NCBI RefSeq assembly: GCF_026278345.1
Contig: NZ_CP111085.1
Location: forward strand, 3,861,501-3,925,500
DNA length: 64,000 nt
Direction: 5' to 3'
From: Tellurirhabdus rosea
GTDB lineage: Bacteria; Bacteroidota; Bacteroidia; Cytophagales; Spirosomataceae
The notes beneath the pieces are model-generated. The model saw nothing but the letters and a program-made list of their open reading frames with translations. It did not search any database and was not told where the DNA came from. Position numbers and translations under genes: made by a program. Positions 1 to 7,967 of the stretch are shown piece after piece (position 1 is the stretch's first letter; each line of letters begins with the position of its first letter).

Positions 1-1481
1 CCCTCCACGGTCCAGTAGTAAACCAGCACGCCCGTGAGCAACCCCAGTTGAATCAGCAGGCGAAGAAACTGGGAACTGGTGATGGACAGCGGAATAACCA
101 GACGCGGAAAGTAAACTTTGCCGAATAGTTCGGCGTTGGCCGTGAAGGTGTTCGACGTGCCGGTAAAGACTTCGTTGAAAAAATTCCAGAGCACCGTCCC
201 CGACAGGTAGAACAGCACCGGCGGCACCGAACCCGTTGACAGGCCGACAAACCGGTTGAAAACCAGCACGTAGATAAAGACCGTGAGGATGGGCTGCAGC
301 AACATCCAGAGAGGGCCGAGCAGGGTTTGCTGGTAACTGACCAGAAAATCGCGCCGGACCAGCCGGGCCAGCAGTTTGCGGTAAGCCCACAGACCGGCCA
401 GGTCGAGGTCCCACCAGCGGGTTTTGCTGGAAACCTCCCAATCCCACTTCACGGAGGCCCGGTCCGACGGGCTGGACGAAAGCAGCCGGTTCAGGGCGGT
501 AAATGACTGCCGGGCCGCTTTTTTGAGCAGCAGCTTAAGCATGAAAAAGACGAGCCCGATACTTGAATGCAACCGGAACGAAGCCCGCAGCGCCGGAAAA
601 ATGTTCCGGACATCGCCCGTCATTTCCCAGGTCTGGATGGCACTGAAGACGCCATAGTAGGAGTAATGCCGCTTCGAACGGGTCAGAATGCGCTTTTTTT
701 TGTCCTCGGGCAGGTGGTTCTGAATGTTATTGATGACCGTCAGCAGGTCGTCGAGGCCCCGGCCGTGCAAAGCCTTGAGACTGGAGATGGACCCCTGATG
801 GCCGCGGTATTCGGCCAGGAGTTCGGGCGTGTAGGCCACCGGATAGTGCCGGGCAATGCGCGTCCACATCTCCCAGTCTTCCCCGTAGATGGCCCCGTAA
901 AAAGCGCCCAGATGCTCGTAAACGGACCTTTTCACGACCATCGAGACGTACTGAGCGCGCTGCTTCTCGGCAATTTTTTCGAGCCAGTTGTCGAGGATTT
1001 GCGCTTCCGGAACCTCGGTGTCCTGAACGGCATGCACCCGCCCACGTTCGTCGATATACGCCACCCGGCAAAAGGCGGCCCCGGCCTCCGGAAAATCCTT
1101 GAAAACTTTGGTCATCTTCCGGTAAAAGCCGTGGTGAATCCGGTCGTCCCCGTGAAGGAGGTGAATCAGCTGGCCTCTGGACCGGTTCAGGCAGGTTTCG
1201 AAGTTGCGGAGACTGCCGACATTCTGGGGCTGGCGGTAGTACGAAACCCGGCCCTGGCCCAGCCGACGCACAAGCGCCTCCACATCGGCATCGGTACTGG
1301 CGTCGTCGACCACTTCAATCTGCATTTGATCGGGACCCATATCCTGCGCCAGCACCGATTTCAGGGTCTCCTCCAGAAAGCACGAACAGTTATAGGCCGG
1401 AATCATCACAGACCAGAGCGGCCGGGCTGTTTCTTCGGGCAGGGGCAGTACGGCGGGAGGTGACTTGGGAATGCGATCCAC
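1..1481 (-). CDS. Family 2 glycosyltransferase fused in frame to ABC-2 polysaccharide export permease (3' end outside window)
   Basis: Reading the minus strand by hand gives one open frame from a GTG at 1481 (TTG at 1490 is the alternative; a TGA lies just upstream) to the window edge with no stop, at least 493 codons. Residues 1 to about 315 form a GT-A glycosyltransferase: VMIPAYN, the VVDDAST metal/nucleotide motif, HGDD and a GEDWEMW acceptor-side motif. From about residue 345 the sequence becomes an O-antigen/capsule export ABC-2 permease, with WDWEV, RRDFLVSYQQTLLGPLW and successive membrane helices. Such permeases normally begin near the WDWE segment, so separate genes would be expected. 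The fusion could be real, or a second ribosome could start at the in-frame ATG at 542 or a nearby GTG. The role is inferred as adding a sugar to, and exporting, a surface polysaccharide. Confidence 0.8.
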   Translation of the reverse strand, partial: MDRIPKSPPAVLPLPEETARPLWSVMIPAYNCSCFLEETLKSVLAQDMGPDQMQIEVVDDASTDADVEALVRRLGQGRVSYYRQPQNVGSLRNFETCLNRSRGQLIHLLHGDDRIHHGFYRKMTKVFKDFPEAGAAFCRVAYIDERGRVHAVQDTEVPEAQILDNWLEKIAEKQRAQYVSMVVKRSVYEHLGAFYGAIYGEDWEMWTRIARHYPVAYTPELLAEYRGHQGSISSLKALHGRGLDDLLTVINNIQNHLPEDKKKRILTRSKRHYSYYGVFSAIQTWEMTGDVRNIFPALRASFRLHSSIGLVFFMLKLLLKKAARQSFTALNRLLSSSPSDRASVKWDWEVSSKTRWWDLDLAGLWAYRKLLARLVRRDFLVSYQQTLLGPLWMLLQPILTVFIYVLVFNRFVGLSTGSVPPVLFYLSGTVLWNFFNEVFTGTSNTFTANAELFGKVYFPRLVIPLSITSSQFLRLLIQLGLLTGVLVYYWTVE

Positions 1482-1656
1482 GTCTATCAATTTTCAGGAA
1501 ATAATTGGTGCACTGTATACGGTACGGAACAAGACGGTGTATTAAGTATTTTTCGGAGAGTCGGCTCAGTTTTGCTTAAACAATTTACCTTTTTTAGTTC
1601 ACTATCTTTTAGTTGACGTAATCTAATTTATTATACGGAAAGTGTATAGACCGCTA

Positions 1657-2952
1657 TTACGTAAACTTTGGCTTTAATTTTTTTGTATTAATCGCAGATT
1701 TTTTTGTAAAGTGATTGTATGATAGCTGACTTACCAGAAGGGAAGAGAAAGATAGAAAGCCAAATTCAGCGGCATAGGTTTGCCAGGTCAGCAAAGAAAT
1801 CAATAGGCTAAAAAGGAAAAATAGAATGGGTATTCTTTGCAATGAATTCGTCTGATTTCGGTAAAATACATAGCTCAGATAAACGGATATTCCGCCAATA
1901 ATTGATAGCAATAACAGGCTTTTAATGCTGCCAGAATGAAGAAAAGGAAACACATACCAATTGCTTCCGTAATAGACCGAAAGGAACAGGCATAAAAAAG
2001 ACATTAGTCCGTATAAAACGGTATTCTTTTTTCGACTTACCTGATAAGCGCCATACACAAAAGAGACAAAAGCAACGACGCTCGGAAACCAGTTTTTCGC
2101 AATTCCGGACTGGTCGTCAGACAAGGAATGGCTTCGGGTGGTAAACGAGAAAGATAACATGAGAAACCCCATCGCCAGAAGCACAAGGCCGATGTATGTA
2201 AAAACGCGGCCGGTATTAACGGATAGCCTGACTTCAACACGGGAGGCCGGGAGGGTTTGGGGTTGCTTTTCAGCACTTTGAATGAAGTATATCATCGTGG
2301 CAACCAGCATACTAAGCGAGCCGAACAGCTCCGAGCCTTCTTCCAGAAGCAGGTAGGAGACGGGTCTTTCCCCAGCTTTCCAGAATTCAAATTCAAATAC
2401 TTCCTGGACCGGAACGCTGATAAAAAACAGCACACTTAACGTGGCGAAAAATAATCCGGAGGTTGATTGACGCAGATGAATCCAGGTGAAAAGCAGCATA
2501 AATAAGCCAATGCACCCGATGAGAAAATAGAATACATACCAGCCGTATTTTCCGCCTGAACTACTGAAAAGAACTATGTCGCCAATCGTTTCATGAAGCG
2601 AACCCAATTCGGAAAAGGACAGCGCACCGAAAGATAGCGAGAAAAAAAGCCAGCCAAAGCCGGATTTATTTTTGAGCCATAAAGCACTGGCGGGTCTGTG
2701 GGAAAAAAAGCAAAGAATGGAAACCAGTGAAACAGAAAGGAGAAGCATGGAAGAGTACCAGGCCGCTAATACATTTTCAAGAGAAAGATCGGTTTGTTGT
2801 AATAGGAGGAAAAGAAATTGATTGCTCTGATAAAGCTCGGCAGAATACAGCTGAGAAAACCAGGTAGTAAATAAGAGCGATATATTAATGAAAATCAAAA
2901 CTCCCAAAATGAATCCAATCCACTTTAAATTAAGTCGAACAATTGGTGCCAT
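1657..2952 (-). CDS. Polytopic membrane protein of unknown function, AT-rich
   Basis: This 431-residue protein has about ten to eleven predicted membrane segments, beginning with a helix near residues 10-32, and a short basic C-terminus (KKSAINTKKLKPKF). I recognise no family. A segment around residues 105-135 (SFSELGSLHETIGD) carries acidic and histidine residues next to a helix and might bind something. Its base composition is visibly richer in A/T than all neighbours, and its codon use (many AAA, TTT, ATA) differs too, which suggests recent acquisition. It stands alone, transcribed in the same direction as the upstream polysaccharide gene but separated by about 170 bp. Confidence 0.7.
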   Translation of the reverse strand: MAPIVRLNLKWIGFILGVLIFINISLLFTTWFSQLYSAELYQSNQFLFLLLQQTDLSLENVLAAWYSSMLLLSVSLVSILCFFSHRPASALWLKNKSGFGWLFFSLSFGALSFSELGSLHETIGDIVLFSSSGGKYGWYVFYFLIGCIGLFMLLFTWIHLRQSTSGLFFATLSVLFFISVPVQEVFEFEFWKAGERPVSYLLLEEGSELFGSLSMLVATMIYFIQSAEKQPQTLPASRVEVRLSVNTGRVFTYIGLVLLAMGFLMLSFSFTTRSHSLSDDQSGIAKNWFPSVVAFVSFVYGAYQVSRKKNTVLYGLMSFLCLFLSVYYGSNWYVFPFLHSGSIKSLLLLSIIGGISVYLSYVFYRNQTNSLQRIPILFFLFSLLISLLTWQTYAAEFGFLSFSSLLVSQLSYNHFTKKSAINTKKLKPKFT

Positions 2953-3189
2953 GATAATATGAATTAAGGGGACAGTGTGGAAAAGAAATTCTTTCCTTCG
3001 AAAAGGATACTAGAATGTCATATTTTAAATGCTTTATGTGTTGATGTGTTATTGGTAAAATTTACTTATTACAATGCTAGTAAAAAATGCTTATTTATTG
3101 GAAATTTTTTCCCAGTGTAATTTATCCATCGTCCTCAAAACAGTCTACTCGCTCGGCAGTTTTACAGTTCTAAACCATTTCCAGACGTT

Positions 3190-3702
3190 ATGGAAAGGAA
3201 GGGAAAAATAATCTGCCTGCTCCTGGCCAGCCTGATACCGTTCGCCGTGAACGCTCAGGAGTCGGAGGTGTACTGGCGTCAGACGAACCGGACGCAGAAC
3301 CAGTACGAGACTTATATTTTTCAGTTGATTTCCGCCGGCGTGCTGCCCCCCCTCTCGTCCGGGCCGGTAAACTACGTGCAGAGCGGCAGTTCAAACACCG
3401 TGCGGGCGCAGGTCTTCGGCAGCGGCAACGACGCGGTCCTGCTACAGATCGGGCGGGGCAACGAAATTGATTTTGGCCTCAACGGCAACCGGAACGTCAT
3501 CCGGCTGATCCAGAATGGTGACGCCAACCTCCTGTCCCTGCCGGCCATTCGTGCGGATGCCGCCCAACTCACCATCGTGCAGGAAGGGGAGGGCAACGTC
3601 CTGCGGCAGAGCAGCGTAATGCTGGGTAACGGCGTTCCGATCCTCATCGAACAGCGGGGCGGTATGGAGATTTATATAATGAGCAGCGGAGGACCGCAAT
3701 GA
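3190..3702 (+). CDS. Secreted curlin-repeat-like protein (CsgA/CsgB-like)
   Basis: The 170-residue product starts with a signal peptide (IICLLLASLIPFAVNAQ). From about residue 60 it shows repeated Q-x-G-x-x-N units spaced roughly 10-11 residues apart: VQSGSSN, FGSGND, QIGRGN, LNGNRN, QNGDAN and VQEGEGN. This is the pattern of curlin repeats that build amyloid beta-strands in CsgA/CsgB. The usual csgE/F/G secretion genes are not nearby, so this is an orphan subunit or nucleator. The repeats are degenerate (some Q or G replaced). The C-terminus (IEQRGGMEIYIMSSGGPQ) may be a capping strand. The fold is inferred from spacing and the function from the curlin family. Confidence 0.65.
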   Translation: MERKGKIICLLLASLIPFAVNAQESEVYWRQTNRTQNQYETYIFQLISAGVLPPLSSGPVNYVQSGSSNTVRAQVFGSGNDAVLLQIGRGNEIDFGLNGNRNVIRLIQNGDANLLSLPAIRADAAQLTIVQEGEGNVLRQSSVMLGNGVPILIEQRGGMEIYIMSSGGPQ

Positions 3703-3813
3703 ATTGCAATGAATAATGAACTGCGGCGGGCCGCAATGAATAATGAATAATAAATGGGAAACAACCGCCAAACGGCGCGTCTCTTTCATCATTCATTTTT
3801 CATTTTTCATTTC
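3693..3813. repeat. Word-array inverted repeat, AATGAATAATGA type
   Basis: The left part repeats CCGCAATGAAT and AATGAATAATGA (3695-3755). The right part is an imperfect complement made of TTCATTTTTCATTT units (3785-3813). The array begins on the TGA stop of the curlin-like gene and ends just before recX. It could act as a weak terminator or mRNA-stabilising hairpin. The same word type reappears near 9620-9730. Confidence 0.55.
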
Positions 3814-3831
3814 CAATACTACCTTCATTCC

Positions 3832-4302
3832 ATGAATGACCGCCTGAAAGATGCCCTGCGCCGGGCCGCTTCGTTTTGTGCCTATCAGGAACGGACCCAG
3901 CAGGAAGTCCGCGAGCGACTGGCCGAATGGGACGTGTACGGCGACGATGCCGACCTTATTATCGTTGAACTGATCGAACAGAATTACCTGAACGAAGAGC
4001 GATTTGCGAAGACGTTTGCGGGCAGTAAATTCCGCGTCAAAAGCTGGGGAAAGCACAAAATCCGGCAGCACCTGAAGCAGCGCGGCATCACCGGACACAA
4101 TCTGGAAACGGCAATGAAGGAAATCGAACCCGACGATTACCGCCAGCGCCTGACCGAACTCCTCGAAAAAAAGAAGCGGACCCTCCCGCAGGAAAGTCCG
4201 CTCGCACTCAAACAGAAACTGGCCCGCTACGCCATCAGCAAAGGCTTCGAACCGGAACTGGTTTATGAATTAGTGAATGAGCGAATAGCCAATAGTGATT
4301 AG
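3832..4302 (+). CDS. recX: RecX family regulatory protein
   Basis: The protein has 156 residues from the ATG at 3832; a longer frame upstream runs through repeat DNA and is not credible. It shows the three-helix repeats of RecX: an AYQERTQQEVRERL segment, LNEERFAKTFAGSKFR and KSWGKHKIRQHLKQRGI, then a third degenerate repeat near residues 115-150. RecX binds RecA filaments and limits recombination and SOS induction in the cytoplasm. recA is not in the window. The final codons (ELVNERIANSD) lie inside the left arm of the downstream inverted repeat. Confidence 0.88.
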   Translation: MNDRLKDALRRAASFCAYQERTQQEVRERLAEWDVYGDDADLIIVELIEQNYLNEERFAKTFAGSKFRVKSWGKHKIRQHLKQRGITGHNLETAMKEIEPDDYRQRLTELLEKKKRTLPQESPLALKQKLARYAISKGFEPELVYELVNERIANSD

Positions 4303-4353
4303 CTCCGCCAGGAAGCCAACTCATCGGAGCTATTCACTCATTCACTATTATTA
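4268..4353. repeat. Word-array inverted repeat between recX and nrdB, TGAATGAG type
   Basis: The left arm (4268-4306) contains TTAGTGAATGAGCGAATAG and then TAGCTCCG. The right arm (4325-4353) is CGGAGCTATTCACTCATTCA and following bases. The arms pair with an 11-base insertion on the left. The inner TAGCTCCG/CGGAGCTA core pairs exactly. It sits between convergent genes and overlaps the end of recX and the stop codon of nrdB, so it probably works as a bidirectional terminator. Confidence 0.75.
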
Positions 4354-5340
4354 AAAGTCCGCGTCGAAGGCGATTTTCGGGGCTTCTTTTTCCTTCACGC
4401 CGGCCATGACGCCCGCTTTCTGGTATTCGCCGACCCGCTTTTCGAAGAAATTCGTCTTACCCTGCAGCGAAATCATGTCCATGAAGTCGAACGGGTTCGA
4501 GGAATTGTACACTTTCTGCAGGCCCAGCGATAGCAACAGGTGGTCGGCTACAAACTCGATGTACTGGTTCATCAGGTCGGCGTTCATGCCAATCAGCGAA
4601 ACCGGCAGGGCGTCCGTGACAAATTCCTGCTCGATGGCTACGGCGTCGCGGATGAGCTGGTAGACGCTTTCCTCGGGCAGTTTGTTTTTGATGTGCTGGG
4701 TGTACAGCAGACAGGCAAAGTCGCGGTGCAGCCCTTCATCGCGGGAGATGAGTTCATTGGAAAACGCCAGCCCCGGCATCAGGCCGCGCTTTTTGAGCCA
4801 GAAGATCGAGCAGAACGAGCCGGAGAAGAAAATTCCCTCCACGGCCGCGAAGGCCAGCAGCCGCTCCACAAACGAGCCGTTGGTGATCCAGCGCATGGCC
4901 CAGTCGGCTTTTTTCTGCACACATTCAATGGTATCGATGGCGCGCAGCATCCGGTCTTTCTCCTGCGGATTCCGGATGTAGGTGTCGATCAGCAGGGAGT
5001 AGGTTTCCGAGTGGATATTCTCCATCGCGATCTGGAACCCGTAGAAGCATTTGGCCTCGGCATACTGGACCTGCGACAGGAAGTTGACGGCCAGGTTTTC
5101 GTTTACAATACCGTCCGAGGCGGCGAAAAACGCCAGTACGTGCGAGACAAAATGCCGTTCGCCGTCGGTCAGAGCCTCCCAGTCCTTCAGGTCCTGCGAA
5201 AGGTCAATTTCCTCGGCCGTCCAGAACGATGCGACGTGTTTCTTGTACATTTCCCAGATGTCATGGTGCTCGATGGGAAACAGAACAAACCGCAGGGGGT
5301 CCTCGACGAGCAGCGGCTCAGTGATTTCGTGGTTGACCAT
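4351..5340 (-). CDS. nrdB: Class I ribonucleotide reductase, small (beta) subunit
   Basis: This 329-residue protein is the radical-bearing subunit that, with NrdA, makes deoxyribonucleotides. All di-iron ligands are visible: D76 (AASDG), E107 and H110 (MENIHSE), E168 (AVEGIFF), and E202 and H205 (RDEGLH). The radical tyrosine is Y114 in [13 protein letters not shown]. The C-terminal tail ends in FDADF, the kind of acidic-aromatic tail that docks on the alpha subunit. The sequence resembles the eukaryote-like R2 group common in Bacteroidota. nrdA is not in this window, which is unusual because the two genes are often adjacent. Confidence 0.95.
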   Translation of the reverse strand: MVNHEITEPLLVEDPLRFVLFPIEHHDIWEMYKKHVASFWTAEEIDLSQDLKDWEALTDGERHFVSHVLAFFAASDGIVNENLAVNFLSQVQYAEAKCFYGFQIAMENIHSETYSLLIDTYIRNPQEKDRMLRAIDTIECVQKKADWAMRWITNGSFVERLLAFAAVEGIFFSGSFCSIFWLKKRGLMPGLAFSNELISRDEGLHRDFACLLYTQHIKNKLPEESVYQLIRDAVAIEQEFVTDALPVSLIGMNADLMNQYIEFVADHLLLSLGLQKVYNSSNPFDFMDMISLQGKTNFFEKRVGEYQKAGVMAGVKEKEAPKIAFDADF

Positions 5341-5571
5341 GTTCAGTATGGTTTTTTACGTAAGGATAAAAGCAAAGTAGCGTGGGTATTGGAAACCCGG
5401 TATCTAACAAAGATAAAGGGCGGGGCGGCGGGATTCAACCCCGATTGGTCAGTTAGGAGAAAGTGCCAAGCCCAGAGAGGGATAACCCGAACAGCATCAG
5501 AAAGTTGAAATTTTAATCGGAATAAAATTCTTCGAATAATACTACCTCTTGGCACAACAGGCCCTCTGTTG

Positions 5572-5579
5572 TACCTTTG
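5572..5579 (+). promoter_or_regulatory. Bacteroidota -7 promoter element (TACCTTTG)
   Basis: TACCTTTG matches TAnnTTTG exactly and lies five bases before the ATG at 5584. The transcript would be nearly leaderless. A TTGG about 20 bases upstream (near 5549) may serve as the -33 element. Confidence 0.55.
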
Positions 5580-5583
5580 CCCC

Positions 5584-6387
5584 ATGCCTACCCCCGTCAC
5601 TCCGCCCATCAGTGCGGTCATGATAACGCTCAACTCGGCCCGCCTGCTGGCCCCGGTATTGGACGCCCTGCGCTGGTGCGATGAAGTGGTGGTTGTGGAT
5701 TCCGGGAGCACGGACCGAACCGTCGAAATTGCACAAAGGAGAGGATGCCGCGTCCTGCACCGGCCGTTCGACGGGTTCGGCACGCAGAAGGGCTTCGCCG
5801 TCGCCCAGGCCCGGAATTTCTGGGTACTGGTGGTCGATGCCGACGAGGTGGTGACCCCAGAACTGCAGGCCGAGATTCGGGACAAAGTGGCCCGGTCGGA
5901 AAGCGGAATGCTGCCGTACAAAGGGTACGAAGTCCCGATTTCCCTGATCTTCCTGGGCCGACTGATGCGCTATGGCGGGGAGTACAAAATGCCGCACCTG
6001 CGCCTGTTCGACAAGCGGTACGGCAACTACAACGAGGCCCGGGTCCACGAAGACGTGGTGCTCAATGCGCCCGTCGGCCGTCTCGACAACCATATGCTGC
6101 ACGACAGCTACGGGAGTCTGCACGAGTATTTTGAGAAATTCAACCGCTACACCACGGCCGGGGCCAAAGACATGCAGAGCCGGGGTAAACGTCCTTCGGC
6201 GGCTCCCGTCATTCTGCGCCTGCCCCTGACGTTTCTAAAAGAATATATCCTGAAGCTTAATTTCCTGAACGGCTATCCCGGCTTTGTCTGGTCGCTTTTT
6301 TCGGCCATGTACCCGGTGGTCAAGTACGCGAAACTTCGGGAAATCGGAAAACAGACAGCTCCGGAAGCGGAAAAGCAGAAGCGGTAA
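5584..6387 (+). CDS. Family 2 glycosyltransferase, WaaE/KdtX-like
   Basis: The 267-residue cytoplasmic enzyme is of the single-domain GT2 type used in LPS core or lipid-linked sugar synthesis. It shows ISAVMITLNSA at the N-terminus, VVVVDSGSTDRT, the VVDADEVVTPEL DxD-type motif, and EARVHEDVV. A hydrophobic stretch near the C-terminus (LNGYPGFVWSLFSAMYPVVKY) fits the membrane association of this subfamily. The ATG at 5584 is chosen because the upstream alternative at 5569 overlaps the promoter. The basic tail (KQTAPEAEKQKR) is not conserved family sequence as far as I can tell. Confidence 0.87.
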   Translation: MPTPVTPPISAVMITLNSARLLAPVLDALRWCDEVVVVDSGSTDRTVEIAQRRGCRVLHRPFDGFGTQKGFAVAQARNFWVLVVDADEVVTPELQAEIRDKVARSESGMLPYKGYEVPISLIFLGRLMRYGGEYKMPHLRLFDKRYGNYNEARVHEDVVLNAPVGRLDNHMLHDSYGSLHEYFEKFNRYTTAGAKDMQSRGKRPSAAPVILRLPLTFLKEYILKLNFLNGYPGFVWSLFSAMYPVVKYAKLREIGKQTAPEAEKQKR

Positions 6388-6444
6388 GGTTTGCCTAGAC
6401 GACGCCAGCCGGGAGTCGTGCAATCTAAACCGCTTCGTTGAGCC

Positions 6445-6479
6445 CAAAAACAAAAAAGGTGTCAGACTTTCCTGACACC
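6445..6479 (-). terminator. Intrinsic terminator of the Hsp20-like gene
   Basis: GGTGTCAG (6458-6465) and CTGACACC (6472-6479) form an eight-base-pair stem with a six-base loop. On the minus strand it is followed by a T-rich tract (complement of 6445-6457). It lies about 110 bp downstream of the Hsp20-like stop codon; the intervening DNA is pyrimidine-rich and holds no gene. Confidence 0.7.
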
Positions 6480-6589
6480 CTCTCCAAACTTTGACCCGTA
6501 CGTCGTTTCCCTCATCCTTCTGCACCGGGTCGTAACCTCCCTCACGCTCCAAACCTCACCTTTTATTCCCTTTCCCTCACTCTCACTCC

Positions 6590-6982
6590 TTAAAACCACT
6601 TCTGAATCTCAATCCGGCGGCGATGGTGTTCGCCATTTTTGAAGGGCAGATGTACCCGGACACGGCCCGGCTCCTGCACGGCTTCAATCTGTTCGGCATC
6701 CACAAAAGGCGGGATGTCCAGCACCCGGAGGAACATCGGCACAGCCAGGGCCTGGGCTTCGTCGGTATTCCGTTGTTGTAATAATGTATATAGAACTAAT
6801 TTGTTTCCGTCAATCAGCACATTGAACGCCTCCGGACTCACGCCGGGAGCTGACAACGTAATGACCAGCCGATCATCTTCCTGTTCTGTTTCCATGCGGG
6901 TCATGCTGGAACCACCGTACAGGGTGTTCAGCAGATCTATTTGGCCCCCCATTCCTTTCAGCGCGTTATCCATTGCATTCAT
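6590..6982 (-). CDS. Hsp20/alpha-crystallin-like small heat-shock protein
   Basis: The 130-residue protein has an N-terminal segment of about 30 residues and then an alpha-crystallin-type beta-sandwich. EDDRLVITLSAPGVSPEAFNV corresponds to the paired strands with the AxPG turn. DIPPFVDAEQIEAVQEPGRV followed by VRVHLPF corresponds to the strand before the usual GVL motif. The GxL signature is replaced by GRVRV, and no clear I-x-I tail is seen (it ends RRIEIQKWF, where IEI could serve). It is inferred to be an ATP-independent holdase. A terminator hairpin lies downstream. Confidence 0.7.
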   Translation of the reverse strand: MNAMDNALKGMGGQIDLLNTLYGGSSMTRMETEQEDDRLVITLSAPGVSPEAFNVLIDGNKLVLYTLLQQRNTDEAQALAVPMFLRVLDIPPFVDAEQIEAVQEPGRVRVHLPFKNGEHHRRRIEIQKWF

Positions 6983-7172
6983 AGGAGTAATCCAGTTAGT
7001 TGTTGTTTATTTTATTACAAAATGAGTGCCTAACCGGCCAGATACCAGTGACTTCTGCCAGCTTGGCGGCTCATCCTCTGAAAGTTATATTTAAACCTGA
7101 CAATAAGGCTTAAATAATTGCCTTTGTCTAAATTTTAGTCAATTTTGTCATTTCGAATAATTTTTTTCCTGT

Positions 7173-7958
7173 ATGAATCTATGGACAGGCATCGGCATTT
7201 TGCTGTTGCTTTTTATTCTGGTACTGTGGATTTTTTACCGCAAACGGCCGACGCTGCCCGTGCTTATGTTCCACAAAGTGGACCCGCAGCGGCAGGACAT
7301 GCTGACCGTCTCGGTGGCGCAGCTGGACGAGCAATTGGGCTGGCTGAAAAAGAATGGCTATCAGTCGGTTAGCCTCCGGCAGGTGGCCGATGCCCTGAAC
7401 CGGAAAAGTCCGCTGCCGCCCCGCCCGGTGCTGCTGACCTTCGACGATGCCTACCGGAACAACCTCACCCACGCCGTGCCATTACTGCTGAAACACCGAT
7501 TCAAGGCCACTCTTTTTGTGCCGACAGCTTTCGTCGGCGGCCGCAATGAATGGGACGGCGGCGACGAGCCGCTGATGACCGCCGACGAACTCCGCTCCCT
7601 CGACCCGGCGATCTTCGAAATGGCCCTGCATACGCACCGACACCCTAATTTTAAACATACTTCGGTGGACGAAATCCGGGAAGACGTAGCGCAGAATATC
7701 GCGACGTTCGGGCAGCTTGGCCTGTCGTTTACGCCCATCCTGGCCTACCCGTACGGCGGACGGCCTAAAGACGCCGCGGTCCGGCAAGCGATGTTCGACA
7801 CGCTGCGCGACCTCGGCGTGGTGGCCGCCTTCCGCATCGGGAACCGCCTGAACCCGCTGCCGCTCCGCAACCGTTACGAATTGCAGCGGCTCGATATCCG
7901 CGGGACGGACTCGCTGGCGCAATTCATCCGTAAAGTTCGTTTTGGAAAACTTCTGTAA
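7173..7958 (+). CDS. Membrane-anchored polysaccharide deacetylase (CE4)
   Basis: The protein has 261 residues. An N-terminal anchor (GIGILLLLFILVLWIFY) is followed by a NodB-like domain facing the periplasm. Motif 1 is LLTFDDAYRNN with the metal/catalytic aspartates. Motif 2 is ALHTHRHPN with the metal histidines. Motif 3 is LAYPYGGRP. It should remove acetyl groups from an N-acetylated glycan. The stop codon lies nine bases before the next start, and the glycosyltransferase that follows in the same direction suggests a shared role in surface-glycan synthesis. Confidence 0.88.
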   Translation: MNLWTGIGILLLLFILVLWIFYRKRPTLPVLMFHKVDPQRQDMLTVSVAQLDEQLGWLKKNGYQSVSLRQVADALNRKSPLPPRPVLLTFDDAYRNNLTHAVPLLLKHRFKATLFVPTAFVGGRNEWDGGDEPLMTADELRSLDPAIFEMALHTHRHPNFKHTSVDEIREDVAQNIATFGQLGLSFTPILAYPYGGRPKDAAVRQAMFDTLRDLGVVAAFRIGNRLNPLPLRNRYELQRLDIRGTDSLAQFIRKVRFGKLL

Positions 7959-7967
7959 TCTATCGCC

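Noticed and set aside
567-1463. 298-residue plus-strand frame
   Set aside because: It is a shadow of the glycosyltransferase-permease frame on the minus strand, which has full GT2 motifs.
3832-4302. Longer recX start at 3754
   Set aside because: The added residues are coded by repeat words and carry no RecX similarity.
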